From Paroedura picta (taxonomy: Eukaryota > Chordata > Lepidosauria > Squamata > Gekkonidae), in NCBI RefSeq assembly GCF_049243985.1, contig NC_135369.1:25280765-25344764 (forward strand): a stretch of 64,000 nucleotides of DNA. Reading direction: 5' to 3'. Below the pieces are notes generated by a model. The model saw nothing but the letters and a program-made list of their open reading frames with translations, searched no databases and had not been told where the DNA came from. Shown in pieces: positions 23,230 through 35,100 of this stretch (within the stretch, counting starts at the first letter, position 1; every line of letters starts with the position of its first letter). The translations under genes were made by a program, and so were the position numbers.

Positions 23230-25818
23230 CTAAGTAAGAGGGGTCAATTTCCAGTGCTCCTTGCCTCTCTGGACTACTTTCTTCATGTTGCTAGCACGCC
23301 GCTCCTGTTGCAACCAGTACAGCATCTCGACTATGTCCCATTCCATCTTCTCCATGTATGGGCGTCCCTTGAAAGTCACAATGTCCTTGAATGTCTCTTT
23401 GATGTGATTCAAGATGACACAGAGCTCAGAATCATACCTGGACAACTCAGAGTACAGGTGGTTCCTGATTCTGGATTCTTTCATTCGCAACACAACAGAC
23501 CTGGTAGCCCTGTTGAAGAAGCGGTTTGGATCTGAAGCACTTTGTTCAAAGCTTTCCAGTTCAGACAACAAGAGCTCCCGGTCTTGGATACACTGTGCTG
23601 CTATCTCCCAAGATCGGAGCATGTTTGGAAGCAGCAAGTAATATTTTTTGGAACTGTATTTAATTGCCATATCCAGCCTCTCCTGTTCAGTGAAATGTAG
23701 AACTGTCCACAGTCTTTCCAGTCTTCTTTGGAAGACCTTGAGCTCCTCCGTTTTGTGTTCATAGCCAATAAAAGTTCCTAATCCCTCCATCAAGATGGTG
23801 TTGAAGTTCCATTCCCCAGACTGGTATTCTTCCTTCTTAGACTGTAGTGCTGCAGCTTTCTTTCTCTCTTCTCTTTTCACTGCCTCCTGTTTTTTTATTT
23901 CACTTTCATCTAATACAGGGTGCTCCTCCTGCTCCTTCTCCTGCATCTGCTCTTCTTTGTCATAGTCATACAAATGAAATATCACTTGTAAATAGTCTGA
24001 ATCCTTTGTACTGATATATTTCAGGTAATCATCAACGTTGAAGGTTGCCTTCCACCATTTGAGCCAAGAGGCACGCTGTTTTTTGGATAAGTTCTTTCTG
24101 ACAGGTAGATTGGGGGTAGTGATTGTGTCTATTACTTCCTCAAGAATGAATGGTCCAGCCGGCAGAATTTTACTCAGCTCTTTGTTGATGACCTGCTCAT
24201 TTTTTCTCCTGGTCAGTGTTGAAGAAGCAAAGCAGGCAGATAGTTCTATGTCAGTTGCAGCGGGCTCTATCAAGGCCCCTACATCAAACCTCTGGTAGTC
24301 TTTTGGGATGGTGTTCATTAGGTCCATGTATATCTTCTTGACTTCTTCCCCAGCAAAAAGACTTGCATCCAAAGTTCTGAGGGTAGTAATGTCTATTTCC
24401 CCCAGCAGGTGATTGTATACTGCTGTGTGTTTCTTTATGGCCACAGTTTCAAAGTAAGTTCTTTCGGATACCTGTAAATCTGCTGCCTTCACCACCACTC
24501 TGTTGTGAATGGTAATATTCATTGTGGCAGCTTGAGGATGACTGGCTCGTGCAGAAATGATGGTGTTTCTCCGCTCCTTCTCACTTTTGTGTTCCTGCTG
24601 TAGGGAACAAAGTATCCTCTGGAGCTGCTCGCAATGGACTTCATTAGACTTGCGCCATGTCAGGGCTTTAATGAGGGGAGGAAGCTCAGCCTCCTCATCC
24701 AGTTCAGCTCTCCGATGGCTGCTTTTCAGGACGGAACCTTGCACCAGCCTCCGGAGATCTTCAGCTAGGTTCTTTGACACCTTGAGTTCACCATCTTCTG
24801 TAGGCTCTGCATAGTGAGTAGGCAGATCAGGGGTAAGAGGACGAATAAATAAATCAATTCCAAGTTCATCTGCTAGGAGCTGCCCAACACGCATGTTGGG
24901 CAGAGACTTGCTCCTCTTGATGGGCTGATGAGTGCGTTCTCGCTTAGTCTTAGCTCCTGGGCTAGGGATAGGTGGACAAGGTGTGATTTCAGCACACACC
25001 ATTCGTTTCCTGGGAACAGCCGGTCTTGACACTGGAAGTAAATGCTTAATTTTTTTTAAATCCAATGGGGGCAACTCTTCCAACTCCTTTATGTCTCTTG
25101 CTATTTTCTGCCTCAGTGATGGCAGATGAGGTTTGATGAGCTTGATGAAGTAGCTAATAGTGAATCCCAAGTGGCACCCCATGGAGTGAATGGAGACCCT
25201 CACGCTTTTCCTTCGGTGTTGTGGGGTCTTCATTTCCATCACCAGGCGATGTTGGACAGCAGACACTTTGAGGAAGGTGGAGCAGTCCAGAGAGAGCTGA
25301 GCAGCAAAGCGTGTGAGATTGGCACAGTCAGTGAAAACACCCAGGGATCGGGAGTGTTCCATGAGGCACAGATAGTGAAGGTAGAGATGCTGGCATACCA
25401 AGCCAATGTAGGCCACTAGGTTCTGGTAGATCTCTCGGTTTATCTGAGGAGTGAAGGCTGGGTCATACAATACATGCTGGACATCTTTCCAGATGCATTT
25501 CACTTCGGCCAGGATGACATCCTGAAAGACGCTCTGTGCTGTAGTGCAGACGGTCTCCCACTCTAGCCCTAACTCCATGCGCCCTTTGACCAGCTGCAGG
25601 AGGGCTGCCTGGGAGTGGGGCACAAGGGGCTTCTGCACAGAAGGCGAAGACGAGGAGGTCTCTTTCAGAACCGGTAACCTCAGCCGACTATTGGAAGCGG
25701 GAAAGAGGGACAGCGGAGCCAGGATGCGCTGGTATTGGCTGTGCAGCTTCTGAGTCGCCTGCTCTGTGTCTTCCAGGGCGTACAGCCCACGGTTGGAAAG
25801 CGAGAGGGAATGCGCCAT
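23230..25818 (-). CDS. CCDC87: CCDC87, coiled-coil domain-containing protein 87
   Basis: One uninterrupted 862-codon exon; human CCDC87 is also intronless and about 849 residues. The protein is known from testis, where it supports sperm morphology and the acrosome reaction. It is mostly alpha-helical with no signal peptide or membrane segment. A charged coiled coil lies at about residues 650-700 (EEQMQEKEQEEH ... KREERKKAAALQSKKEEY). A basic linker, KTKRERTHQPIKRSKSLPNM, lies at about 290-310. The start is the first ATG of the frame, MAHSLSL, and lies 338 bp from the CCS start on the opposite strand, so both genes share one promoter as in mammals. The open frame through 2.6 kb of repeat-rich DNA shows it is under selection. 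Identification is from family resemblance and synteny with CCS. Confidence 0.95.
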   Translation of the reverse strand: MAHSLSLSNRGLYALEDTEQATQKLHSQYQRILAPLSLFPASNSRLRLPVLKETSSSSPSVQKPLVPHSQAALLQLVKGRMELGLEWETVCTTAQSVFQDVILAEVKCIWKDVQHVLYDPAFTPQINREIYQNLVAYIGLVCQHLYLHYLCLMEHSRSLGVFTDCANLTRFAAQLSLDCSTFLKVSAVQHRLVMEMKTPQHRRKSVRVSIHSMGCHLGFTISYFIKLIKPHLPSLRQKIARDIKELEELPPLDLKKIKHLLPVSRPAVPRKRMVCAEITPCPPIPSPGAKTKRERTHQPIKRSKSLPNMRVGQLLADELGIDLFIRPLTPDLPTHYAEPTEDGELKVSKNLAEDLRRLVQGSVLKSSHRRAELDEEAELPPLIKALTWRKSNEVHCEQLQRILCSLQQEHKSEKERRNTIISARASHPQAATMNITIHNRVVVKAADLQVSERTYFETVAIKKHTAVYNHLLGEIDITTLRTLDASLFAGEEVKKIYMDLMNTIPKDYQRFDVGALIEPAATDIELSACFASSTLTRRKNEQVINKELSKILPAGPFILEEVIDTITTPNLPVRKNLSKKQRASWLKWWKATFNVDDYLKYISTKDSDYLQVIFHLYDYDKEEQMQEKEQEEHPVLDESEIKKQEAVKREERKKAAALQSKKEEYQSGEWNFNTILMEGLGTFIGYEHKTEELKVFQRRLERLWTVLHFTEQERLDMAIKYSSKKYYLLLPNMLRSWEIAAQCIQDRELLLSELESFEQSASDPNRFFNRATRSVVLRMKESRIRNHLYSELSRYDSELCVILNHIKETFKDIVTFKGRPYMEKMEWDIVEMLYWLQQERRASNMKKVVQRGKEHWKLTPLT

Positions 25819-26156
25819 AGCGAAGGCGGGAAGCTGGGCTTGCCAACGTATACAGCGGTAGCCATAGGAACGGTGCTCTGCAAGCGGCTGAGCCGGCTGG
25901 TTTCCGGACGGAACGCTGGACGCGTGACTCTTGTTTCCGTAGATCTAATGTAGCGACGGGACCGCTCAGGTTCCGCTCGCGGAGAGTGGGCGGGACTACA
26001 CGTCATCGATCCGCCTTCCGGAAAAAGGAAGATCATAGAGACGGGCGTGACAATATTGTCTCTCAGACCGGATTTCCGATCTCTTGATGTTGTGTGTCCT
26101 GTTGAAAGGAGTCCGGGCGGGGAACGTTTCTCATTAGGAAAGGAAGGTGCTACGAA
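25819..26156. promoter_or_regulatory. Bidirectional CCDC87-CCS promoter
   Basis: CpG-rich 338-bp gap between two divergent start codons. It has an X-box-like GTAGCCATAGGAAC at 25858-25871 (one base off the RFX pattern) on the CCDC87 side. There is a CRE-like ACGTCAT at 26000-26006 and ETS-type TTCCGG around 26016. No TATA box near either start. Both 5' UTRs must lie inside it. Confidence 0.7.
25858..25871. promoter_or_regulatory. Possible RFX X-box
   Basis: GTAGCC-AT-AGGAAC fits GTNRCC-N(0-3)-RGYAAC except for one position. It sits about 40 bp before the CCDC87 start, the usual distance for RFX sites in cilium and sperm-tail genes. Confidence 0.4.
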
Positions 26157-29100
26157 ATGGAGGCGGCTTCTGGAGGGGCTGGCGGTGTCAGGTGTCGGGT
26201 GAGGAGAGACGTTCCCCCGCCCCGCCCCCAAATTATCCCTACGGAGGGCACTAAAACTGCAAATTATTTATTCCCCTGGGGATTGGCTTTCTGGCAGATG
26301 CAGAGTAGGTAGCAATTCAATAGGTGAAGCTTTATGTGTTGGGGAATTACTGTTGGATTTCTGCCTGCTGAGGAGCCGTTAAAAGCGCAGGAATAATTTA
26401 GAAAAACGCATAGGAAACTTTTCAGGGAAAAAGTTGCACTCTTTGTTAGTGAGGAAACCCGGTTGGGAAGAGAGATCTGATGACAGGGGGGTCTGAGGGG
26501 AAAGGCTGTAGGTGGACGAGAGATTTGGCCTGTAGGCTTTATGCGTCCTGCGGCAGGTGGAAGTAGCTCCGCTGAAGCAGAGCTAGCCAGCAAAATCGCC
26601 TCCCCCGGAGGTGAAAGACATTAAGCAATGGGCTAACATAAAGGTAAGCAGAAAAGAAAAACAACAACAACATGTCAACTACTAGCCAGTTTCTGGTGTT
26701 GGAGATTCTTGTAAAGAATAATTGGCTGGGTGAAACTTGCGCAAGGCTCTTATGTTTCAGTTATGTGTTACATGTTGGGAAACCTGGATGATCCGCTTCT
26801 ATGATATAAATGTAGGCTGTATCCATGAATCATAGAAAATCAAAGGCAGACCGTGCAAGTCTTAACCCTCTTCCGGTGACCTTTAGATGCAGGAGAACAA
26901 GTGGGCAAAGATCATGCATCTGTTCAAAGAATGGGGGCTGTGGTTAAAAAGAGAGAGGGGTGGGCTTTACACAGTGAGAAGGCAAACAGCACATGCGCTT
27001 GGAGGAAAGTGGAATGACATGAGTAGGGAGCCAGATTCAAAATCAGACTCGGCCATGAAGGTAATTGTGTGAACCTTGGCTTGGTCATTCTCGCTCTCAG
27101 TCTAATCTACCTCCCAGGGGTGTTGTAAGGGCAAAATGGGAAAGAAAACTTCATGTGTACCACCCTGGACTCCTTGGAGGAAGGGTACTGTAGTATGATA
27201 GATACGTTATAATTAGAGGTTGCTGCTAGCTTCCAACCAAACCCCTGATAGACAGGTGTGGGGGGGTTAGATTTGTGTCCCTCATGATTTGCAGTGGGTT
27301 TGATAACTCAGTGTGGCTACCTGTCTGAGTGCACAAAAACAGGATGTGATCATCAGGCACCTGGTAGGTCTCAATCCACTCTTGGTGGACTGCATTTCAC
27401 GTGTATAGTTCAGATATGTACATGGTGATTTATGTAAGAGGTATGGATGTAATAAGGTTGTGATAAAGGTAAATGAAATCAAATGGCGAATAACGCTGGG
27501 GTGGAATGCAATGTTAAGCATGAACCGAATATGGAAAATTAAAGATATTAATACAAAGTGCCTGCTAGTCAACAACATTGTCTTCCCCATAACAAGCTAT
27601 GGATGCGAAAGCTGGACCATGAAGAAAGAAGACAGGAGGAAAATAGATGCTTTTGAATTATGGTGTTGGAGACAAATGCTGCAAATACCATGGACAGCCA
27701 AAGTTACCAACAAGATAGTTTTAGAGAGGAGCAAACCAACTATGTCATTAGAATAGAAGATATTACGGCTAAAGCTCACTTACTTTGGACACATCATGTG
27801 ATCAAACTCATTAGAAAAATAATTAATGCTCGGCATGGTCAGCGGCAAAAGGAAATGTGGTTGCCAAAGGATCCACTGACTCAACACGATCAAAGCCAAT
27901 ATAGGGATGACCATGAACCAACTAAAAGAAGCAGTCATTGACAGAAACGTATGGCGCAAACTTTCCTATAGGATCGCCACGGGTCAGACACGAGTGAACG
28001 GATAACATCATTATCAAAGGTCAATGAAGTAAGTAAGAAATCTGGCCTTTTCTTAAACACTAAAAAGACAAAAATAATGACCACTGCAAAAAAACAGACA
28101 TGTCATAATAACAATTGATGGTGAAGAGATTGAATACATTCAATAATTCATTTTTTCTTGGATCACAAATTAATGTGAGTGGCGATTGCAGCATGGAAAT
28201 AAAACATCAAATTTCTCTGGGTCACTTAGCAATGATGAGCTTGAACTGAACATGGCAAAGCAAGGACTATCAAATATAGATTAGTTACCATAGATCTAAC
28301 ATGTTTCCAGTTGCCATTTATAGCTGTGAAAATTGGATGATTAAAAATTTGGACAAGAGAAGAATTGATTCATTTGAACTCTGGTGTTGAAGAAAGCTTC
28401 TGCAGGTTCCATGGACAGCGAAAGTCACAAACAAGGAAATACTACAGTGCCATAACATGTGATCCAACTCAATAGAGAAAGCAGTTATGCTAGGATTGGT
28501 CAGTGGAAATAGGAGAACAGGCCAACGGAGGGCACTGTCCTTGGATGGTATCGCACTGGACACTGGCCAGGTAGTGTGGGATCAGGAATCATGGCAACAG
28601 CTGTGCCATGGGATCGCCGAGAGTCCCAATGCAAAACCAAAAATGGAAACCAAAACCCAATCTAAGCAGAAAAGTTAAGAATCCAAAAGTTGAGCTGCAT
28701 AAATAATTTTTGAAATGTTCAGATATTTATTACATAAAGTGCACTAGTTCAACATATAAAAAACATAGTCATCAGAATTTAAAAACATCACATTTTGAAC
28801 TACGCATGGAATAGACCAACATAGAATGGTCCAAGCGCGTTTCGACCCCGAGGGGTCTTCCTCAGCGGTCAAATTATTATGAGGAATGCACTCATTTATA
28901 AAATCAAAGGGCTTGCTGGGTGTTAGGTGCTGCTCTTTCTGACACACGTGGGAATGCACTGCCGACTGAGAGCTGGGCAAAAGCAGAGAGTAGTAGCCTC
29001 TGGAAGTACATATTTTAGAGGGTGGCCTCCAAATCAGATATCTTTATATTAGAAAGACTAGTTGCAGCAACATTCTATGTTGGTCTATTCCATGTGTAGT

Positions 29101-32100
29101 TAGAAATGTGATGTTTTTAAATTATGATGACTATGTTTTTAATATGTTGAACTAGTGCACCTTGTGTAATAAATATTTGAAAATTTTAAAAATTATATAT
29201 GCAGCTCAACCTTTGGGTTCCTAACTAAATCGCCAAGAGTTGGACATGACTGAATGGCTGATGACAACAATTACCAGGATGACTCTGTTATACTCCTTTA
29301 TAATGAGGCACATCTGTTCCTATGAATGCATCTGGACATTTTGCTTCACACTGCTAAGGTATATAACAAAAAACTTGTAGTTATGCAGTGGCCTTTCCCT
29401 CATTCCCATTAGCAGAAAGGAGCTCCAAGATCTAATGTATTAATTACCAGAGTGTGTCATATTTGTAGCGCTGTATTCCTCAAAGGCCTGTCAGTGGCTA
29501 TTAGCCATGGTGATGAATGTAGGAAAACATCAAGCTCTATGGCCTGTTTGTTGGCCCTTCAGAGTAACAGGTTGGCCACTGTATGAGACAGGATGCTGGT
29601 CAAGGTCTGATCATTGGTCTGATCCAGCAGGGCTTTCTTAAGGCTTATTTTAGTTTTGATGAAAAGGCAAGTAGAGATACAGTCACATACCTGTTCTAAG
29701 TATATTTAAAGTTGACCATTCTGTTTCTCTCTAGCCCATGCTCCAAGGAACTGGAGTGGTTAGGGCCAACAGATCCATCCTCTGATAGCAATGCCTTCCC
29801 TAGCACAGAGCTCTCACTTTTGCATCAGGAAACGTTTTCTTATAGAATCATAGAATCATAGAGTTGGAAGGGGTCATTGCTATTAGTAGAACACCTCTGT
29901 GTGATTCAGCCCAGTTTTTTTTATGAGTGGGAAGCTGCTTTTTGTTTGAGTGTTATTTCTTACTAGATCTCCTGGCATAGTGTCTGGGAATAGCAAATAC
30001 TGTTCTATGCATAGATCATAAGTTCATGATATTTATTTTTTCCTGTAAGCTGACTTTTCTCAGTAACTTTGGCCTAATGCAATGCTTCTCTTTTATGCAG
30101 CTGGAGTTTGCTGTCCAGATGACCTGTCAGAGTTGTGTGGAGGCAGTGCAGGCAGCTCTTCAAGAAGTACCAGGTAAGGTGAATGGCTGGGCTTGCTCTT
30201 CTAAGCTCCATTCATGCAGCCAGTGTTCTTTCTTTCCTGAGATCCCCCCTCCTACACGCATGAAAATGCACAATAACTTTTTAAAGGCTTTATAGGAACA
30301 GATAAATTATTCCATCATCACCATGTTTTCAGAGAACAGCTAGACAAGGTAACCCAGAACTTTCACAGTCAAGAACATGATGAAAGAGAGAGGAGAAAGA
30401 GCATGATCTGTAGCAAGTATAGCTTTTTCCGGTGCTTAAGGCTTCTTTCCGGACTTTTCCTACCTTTTGATCATGGAGGAGCCCCTGATATAATTTTTCA
30501 GACTTCAAGGAGCCCTGGAAGTTGTCAGGTAGCCACACCTCCCTGCTATGCCCCCAGGAAGTGACATCACTATCTGTGCTACAGGCAGGCTAGAGGAGAA
30601 CTGAGGGGGACGCAGAGAGAAGGTGGTTTAAGGTGGGAGTAGGCATGCAGGCTCTGCCCCCTCCCAGGCACAGAAACCACAAAATAGCTCACTCATGCGT
30701 GGGAGGGAGAGCAATGGAAGTGCCCAGTTCCCTAGCTGGTGACCAAGTCCATTAAGGCAGGAGGGGAAAGGCTGCCAACCCCCTCCAGAGCTCCCACAGA
30801 CCCCTGAAGGGGTCTTTAGACCCCTGGTTGGGAATCTCTGCTCCAGCTGCAAACATATCCTGTATGAATTGCTCTAATCTATTCTGCGGAAGCGCATTCC
30901 TTTTGGTTAATATGCATGTGTGCAAACATTGTTGGACCATAAGGAAGGCCAAGCGTCAAAAGAATTGAGGCTTTTGAACTCTGGTGCTGGAGAAGACTCT
31001 TGCGAGTCCCTTGGACTGCAAGGCGAACAAGCCGGTCAGTCCTAGAGGAGATCAGCCCTGACTGCTCCTTAGAAGGCCAGATCCTGAAGATGAAACGCAA
31101 ATACTTTGGCCACCTCATGAGAAGGAAGGACTCCCTGGAGAAGAGCCTAATGCTGGGAGCGACTGAGGGCAAAAGAAGAAGGGGACGACAGAGAATGAGG
31201 TGGCTGGATGGAGTCACTGAAGCAGTCGGTGTGAACTTAAATGGACTCCGGGGAATGGTAGAGGACAGGAAGGCCTGGAGGATCATTGTCCATGGGGTCA
31301 CGATGGGTCGGACACGACTTCGCACATAACAACAACAAGTGCAAACATTGTTGCTCAGTTCTGTCTGTTTTTTTTTTAAACTTTGTAACCTGTAGTGACA
31401 TGAAAAAGAATTTGGTAGGACCTGGGGTAGTGATGGTGGTCAATAAAATTGTGTACACCGTCATCATCATTTTATTTCTAACCCGCCCTTCTGAGTCACT
31501 CAGGGTGGGTAGCAGCAGAGTAGATGCATCACATTGGCATCCATCTCTCACTTGGCCTTCCTTTTGTTCCAGGCATCCAGCTGCTTGATGTCAATCTAGA
31601 TTCCCAAAGTGTGCTGCTAGAGACCAGCCTCCAAACAGAGAAAGTCCACAGCCTTTTGGAAAGCACTGGACGCAAGGCTGTGCTAAAAGGAATGGGAGGC
31701 ACTATGCCACGTAAGTCCCAGCCCGCTTCATAGAATCATAGAATCATAGAGTTGGAAAGGGCCATACAGGCCATCTAGTCCAACCCCCTGCTCAATGCAG
31801 GATCAGCCCAAAGCATCCTAAAGCATCCAAGAAAAGTGTGTATCCAATCTTTGCTTGAAGACTGCCAGTGAGGGGGAGCTCCCCAACATTAGCCCTTTCT
31901 CAAATATGTGTACAACAAAATTACATTTTTTTTAAAAAAGGCTTTCAAGAACCATGGGTTTTCCTCTCTTAGATGATCTCTTGGATTTGTAGTTCTGTCA
32001 AGAATTAGTGATCAGTATAAACAAATAAATTACTACAGAGAATAACTGTGCTTTTGAGAGTGCATATCTGGCAGTGTATATCCTGGGTTCAAGTCCTACT

Positions 32101-35100
32101 GCTGCTGTAGATTTTTCAGCTGTGTGGTCTGTACTCAAGAAACTATGAATGAGAAGTACACTCTTTTGATTTTTTTTCCATTCCCTTGTAGAGCCATTTG
32201 GCAGCGCAGCAGTGGCTATAATATCAGGCCCTGGATCAGTGCAGGGTGTGGTGAGGTTCTTGCAGATGTCCCAAGAGAAATGTCTCATTGATGGCACCGT
32301 GGATGGTTTGGAGCCAGGCTCACATGGCCTGCACGTTCACGAATTTGGGGACATCACCAGTTCCTGTGACAGGTGAGAAGAACCATGCATCATCCTTTGG
32401 GGCAGAGGGCGGGCGGTGGGTTCATCTTTCTGAGTGTCAAAATCCCCACTTTTGCTTCTGCACGACACAGCTGTGGGGACCACTTCAACCCTGATGGGAA
32501 CTGCCATGGGGGCCCACAGGACCTGTACAGGGTAAGTTGCTGCCCGTCTGCATATAGAACACTCCCTTCACAAGCCCCTAGTATGGTCTCATTTGGAATC
32601 TTGCACACAGTTCTGATTGCCACAGCTCAAAAAGGATATTGAACAGGAGTGGGGAGGGGGAGAGAAGAGCTGTCATGATCACAGGGCTGGAATTCTTGTC
32701 CCATGTGGCAATGCCTAAAGCATTTGGGGTTTTTTAGTTTAGGGAGAAGATAGTGAATGCGGAGTGAGATCTCTAGGGATGGGCATGAACTGGGCTTTAG
32801 CAGTTCGGTCTATGCTTCGTGGCTGAACCACAACCAAACCATGACCCATAGGAACCGGGAGGCTTGGTTTGTGAAGTGACCCAGTTCATATCAGTTCACG
32901 AGCCATCTCAAGTTTAGGTATAGTTTCGTTTTTAATATACTTTGATGACAAAAAAGAAAAGGAAGAAGAAAAAGTTTACAATACATTAAAGATATTTCTC
33001 TCAGCCCCCAAAGAGAAATACAGTCTCGATAAAACAGATCTAAAAGACACCTTTCTGATACAACCAAGGCATAGTACATTTTTTAAAAATTCTAAAAAAC
33101 AATTCCAATTTCAAGATATTTCTCAGGAGGTTTTTTATTCCAGTAAATTAGTTAGCTTTGCCATCGTGACAAATTCTCCAGTTTTGTCCAGCCACATGTC
33201 CAGCAGTCCAGGCAGTTGCTTCCATCTTTGCGCCACAATGAGTCTGGCTGCAGCTGTTGCATGAAAGAAGAATTCTCTTAATTGTTTAGGCAGATTTAAA
33301 GGGGGGGGGAGAAATGTGACATATATTTAGAATACAATGGGAACTGAAAGTTCAAGATTTTTTCCATTAGAGCATGAATTTTTGTCCAAAACTTTTTAAA
33401 GGAGTCATAAGGCCACCATCCTTATCCATGGTTCCTCTATATATTTCTGAAACAGCCTGGGGGGTGGAACGTGTTTGGCTGTCCGAGTTGGAGTAGGGCC
33501 AATCACGGTGTAGCCAGCATTTGGCCCTGCCCCCCCAGCTCCCATCCTCCCTCCCTGAACGCTAGCTGTGTTCCTCTCAGACACACCAGAGACAGAGAGA
33601 GACACACAGAGCCCTGCCAGACCAAACACAAGCCCTCATTAATTCCTATAGCTCCTGCTGTGAGGGAGGAAGAGAGAGACACAGACAGAGCTGCCCCAAG
33701 CTGCTGACCAGCCCTGCTTCCCTCCTAAGAACGAGCCCTAATTACCTGCTATGGCTCCTGCTGCGAGTTGCACTGAGAGACATGCAGGGAGAGGGAGACA
33801 GAGAGACACAGAGAGATCTGCACCTCCTGGTGTCCCCTTGGTCCTAGCGCCCATTGCATTCCTGGTTGCAATGGGCTTTCTTGCTAGTATATGATAAAAT
33901 GAACCTAGAATATCATAACACCTCCAACATTTCTTATCAAATCAGTTTGACATCCTGTTTATACCCTTTGGTGTAAGAGACATTTAAAGTTTAAAGCCCT
34001 TTCTGCTTCCCATGACTTTTCACAGGGAAGCTTAGCAGGAAACTCCTGTCTTTTGCTACCAGTTGTTTGGCTTAAATGGTTGCAAGACAGTAAAATTAAA
34101 CTGCTGGGGGTTTTGTGAGTGAAAACTGCCATGAACTGCATCAGAATATGTGGAAGTTTATAGTCATTCTTCAGTTCACAAAAATTGCTTGGCGAATCAC
34201 CAAAAAAATTGTGATGAATTTTAGTCCATCAGCTGATTCATTCCCATGCCTAGACTACACAACTGTGCAATGTGTAGGCAGTAGCTAGAAATTTTTCTCT
34301 TTCCCACCATGCTAGAACTTGGGGCTGCCATAAAAATTTGCCAATAGCCGCAAGATGAACAAAAAGAAGTGCTACATATAGAGTGCTACATATAGATTTG
34401 CAGGCCTCAGTGCCAGGAGATGTGCTGGTGGCCACTGGCCTAGATGGATTTGAAAAGGAGTTGGACCGACTTATGGAAGACAGGTCTATTGTCGGCTATT
34501 AGCTGGTATAGCGAAAAGGGGCCTCTGGATTCAGAGTTGCAATGCTCCTGATTGACAGGTGCTAGCTGCTGCCTCTAGGCACTGCTTGTGGGTTTCACTG
34601 ACTGAACAGTGCTGCAAATGAATACTGGTCTAGATTGACCATTGGTCTGGTCCAGCATGGTTTGTCTTGTGTTCCTATGTTCCAGCATGCTGGGGATCTT
34701 GGGAATATCCTGGCTGCTGATGATGGAAGGGCTTCTTTTCGGATGGAAGACAGCCAGTTGAAGGTGAGACCATATAGAGCAAATGAGCCATCTGATAAAT
34801 TATTTTAGCAAAGGCCTTGTATTGTAAGGCAATGATATGCTTAGGATATGTCTGTGAAGCCTGGCTTATAATTGCATGATCTAATCCACAGATATCCACT
34901 CCAGGCTCTGGAATTCCACTGCCAAATTGTTTGAGTTCCATTGGGCTTTTAATTTGCTTATCACCTGCTTGACTGGGATGACAGTTGGCACAAGACGAGT
35001 CCCAGTCATTGCTGTTCTTCCCTCTTAGGTCTATGACATCATTGGGCGTTCCTTGGTGGTAGATGCAGGAGAGGATGACTTGGGACGTGGCAGGCACCCA

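Larger units (their letters stand above)
26199..30100 (+). other. CCS intron 1
   Basis: A 3.9-kb intron. It holds a possible old SINE (27018-27185), two Bov-B/RTE pieces (27450-28015, 28030-28680), an inverted-repeat element with a hammerhead-like core (28700-29195) and CR1 tails (29550-29650, 29844-29882). 26200-27000 and 29210-29540 show nothing I can name. Confidence 0.7.

Noticed and set aside
25680-26231. 183-codon minus-strand ORF across the CCDC87 start
   Set aside because: Crosses the bidirectional promoter and CCS exon 1; no family resemblance.
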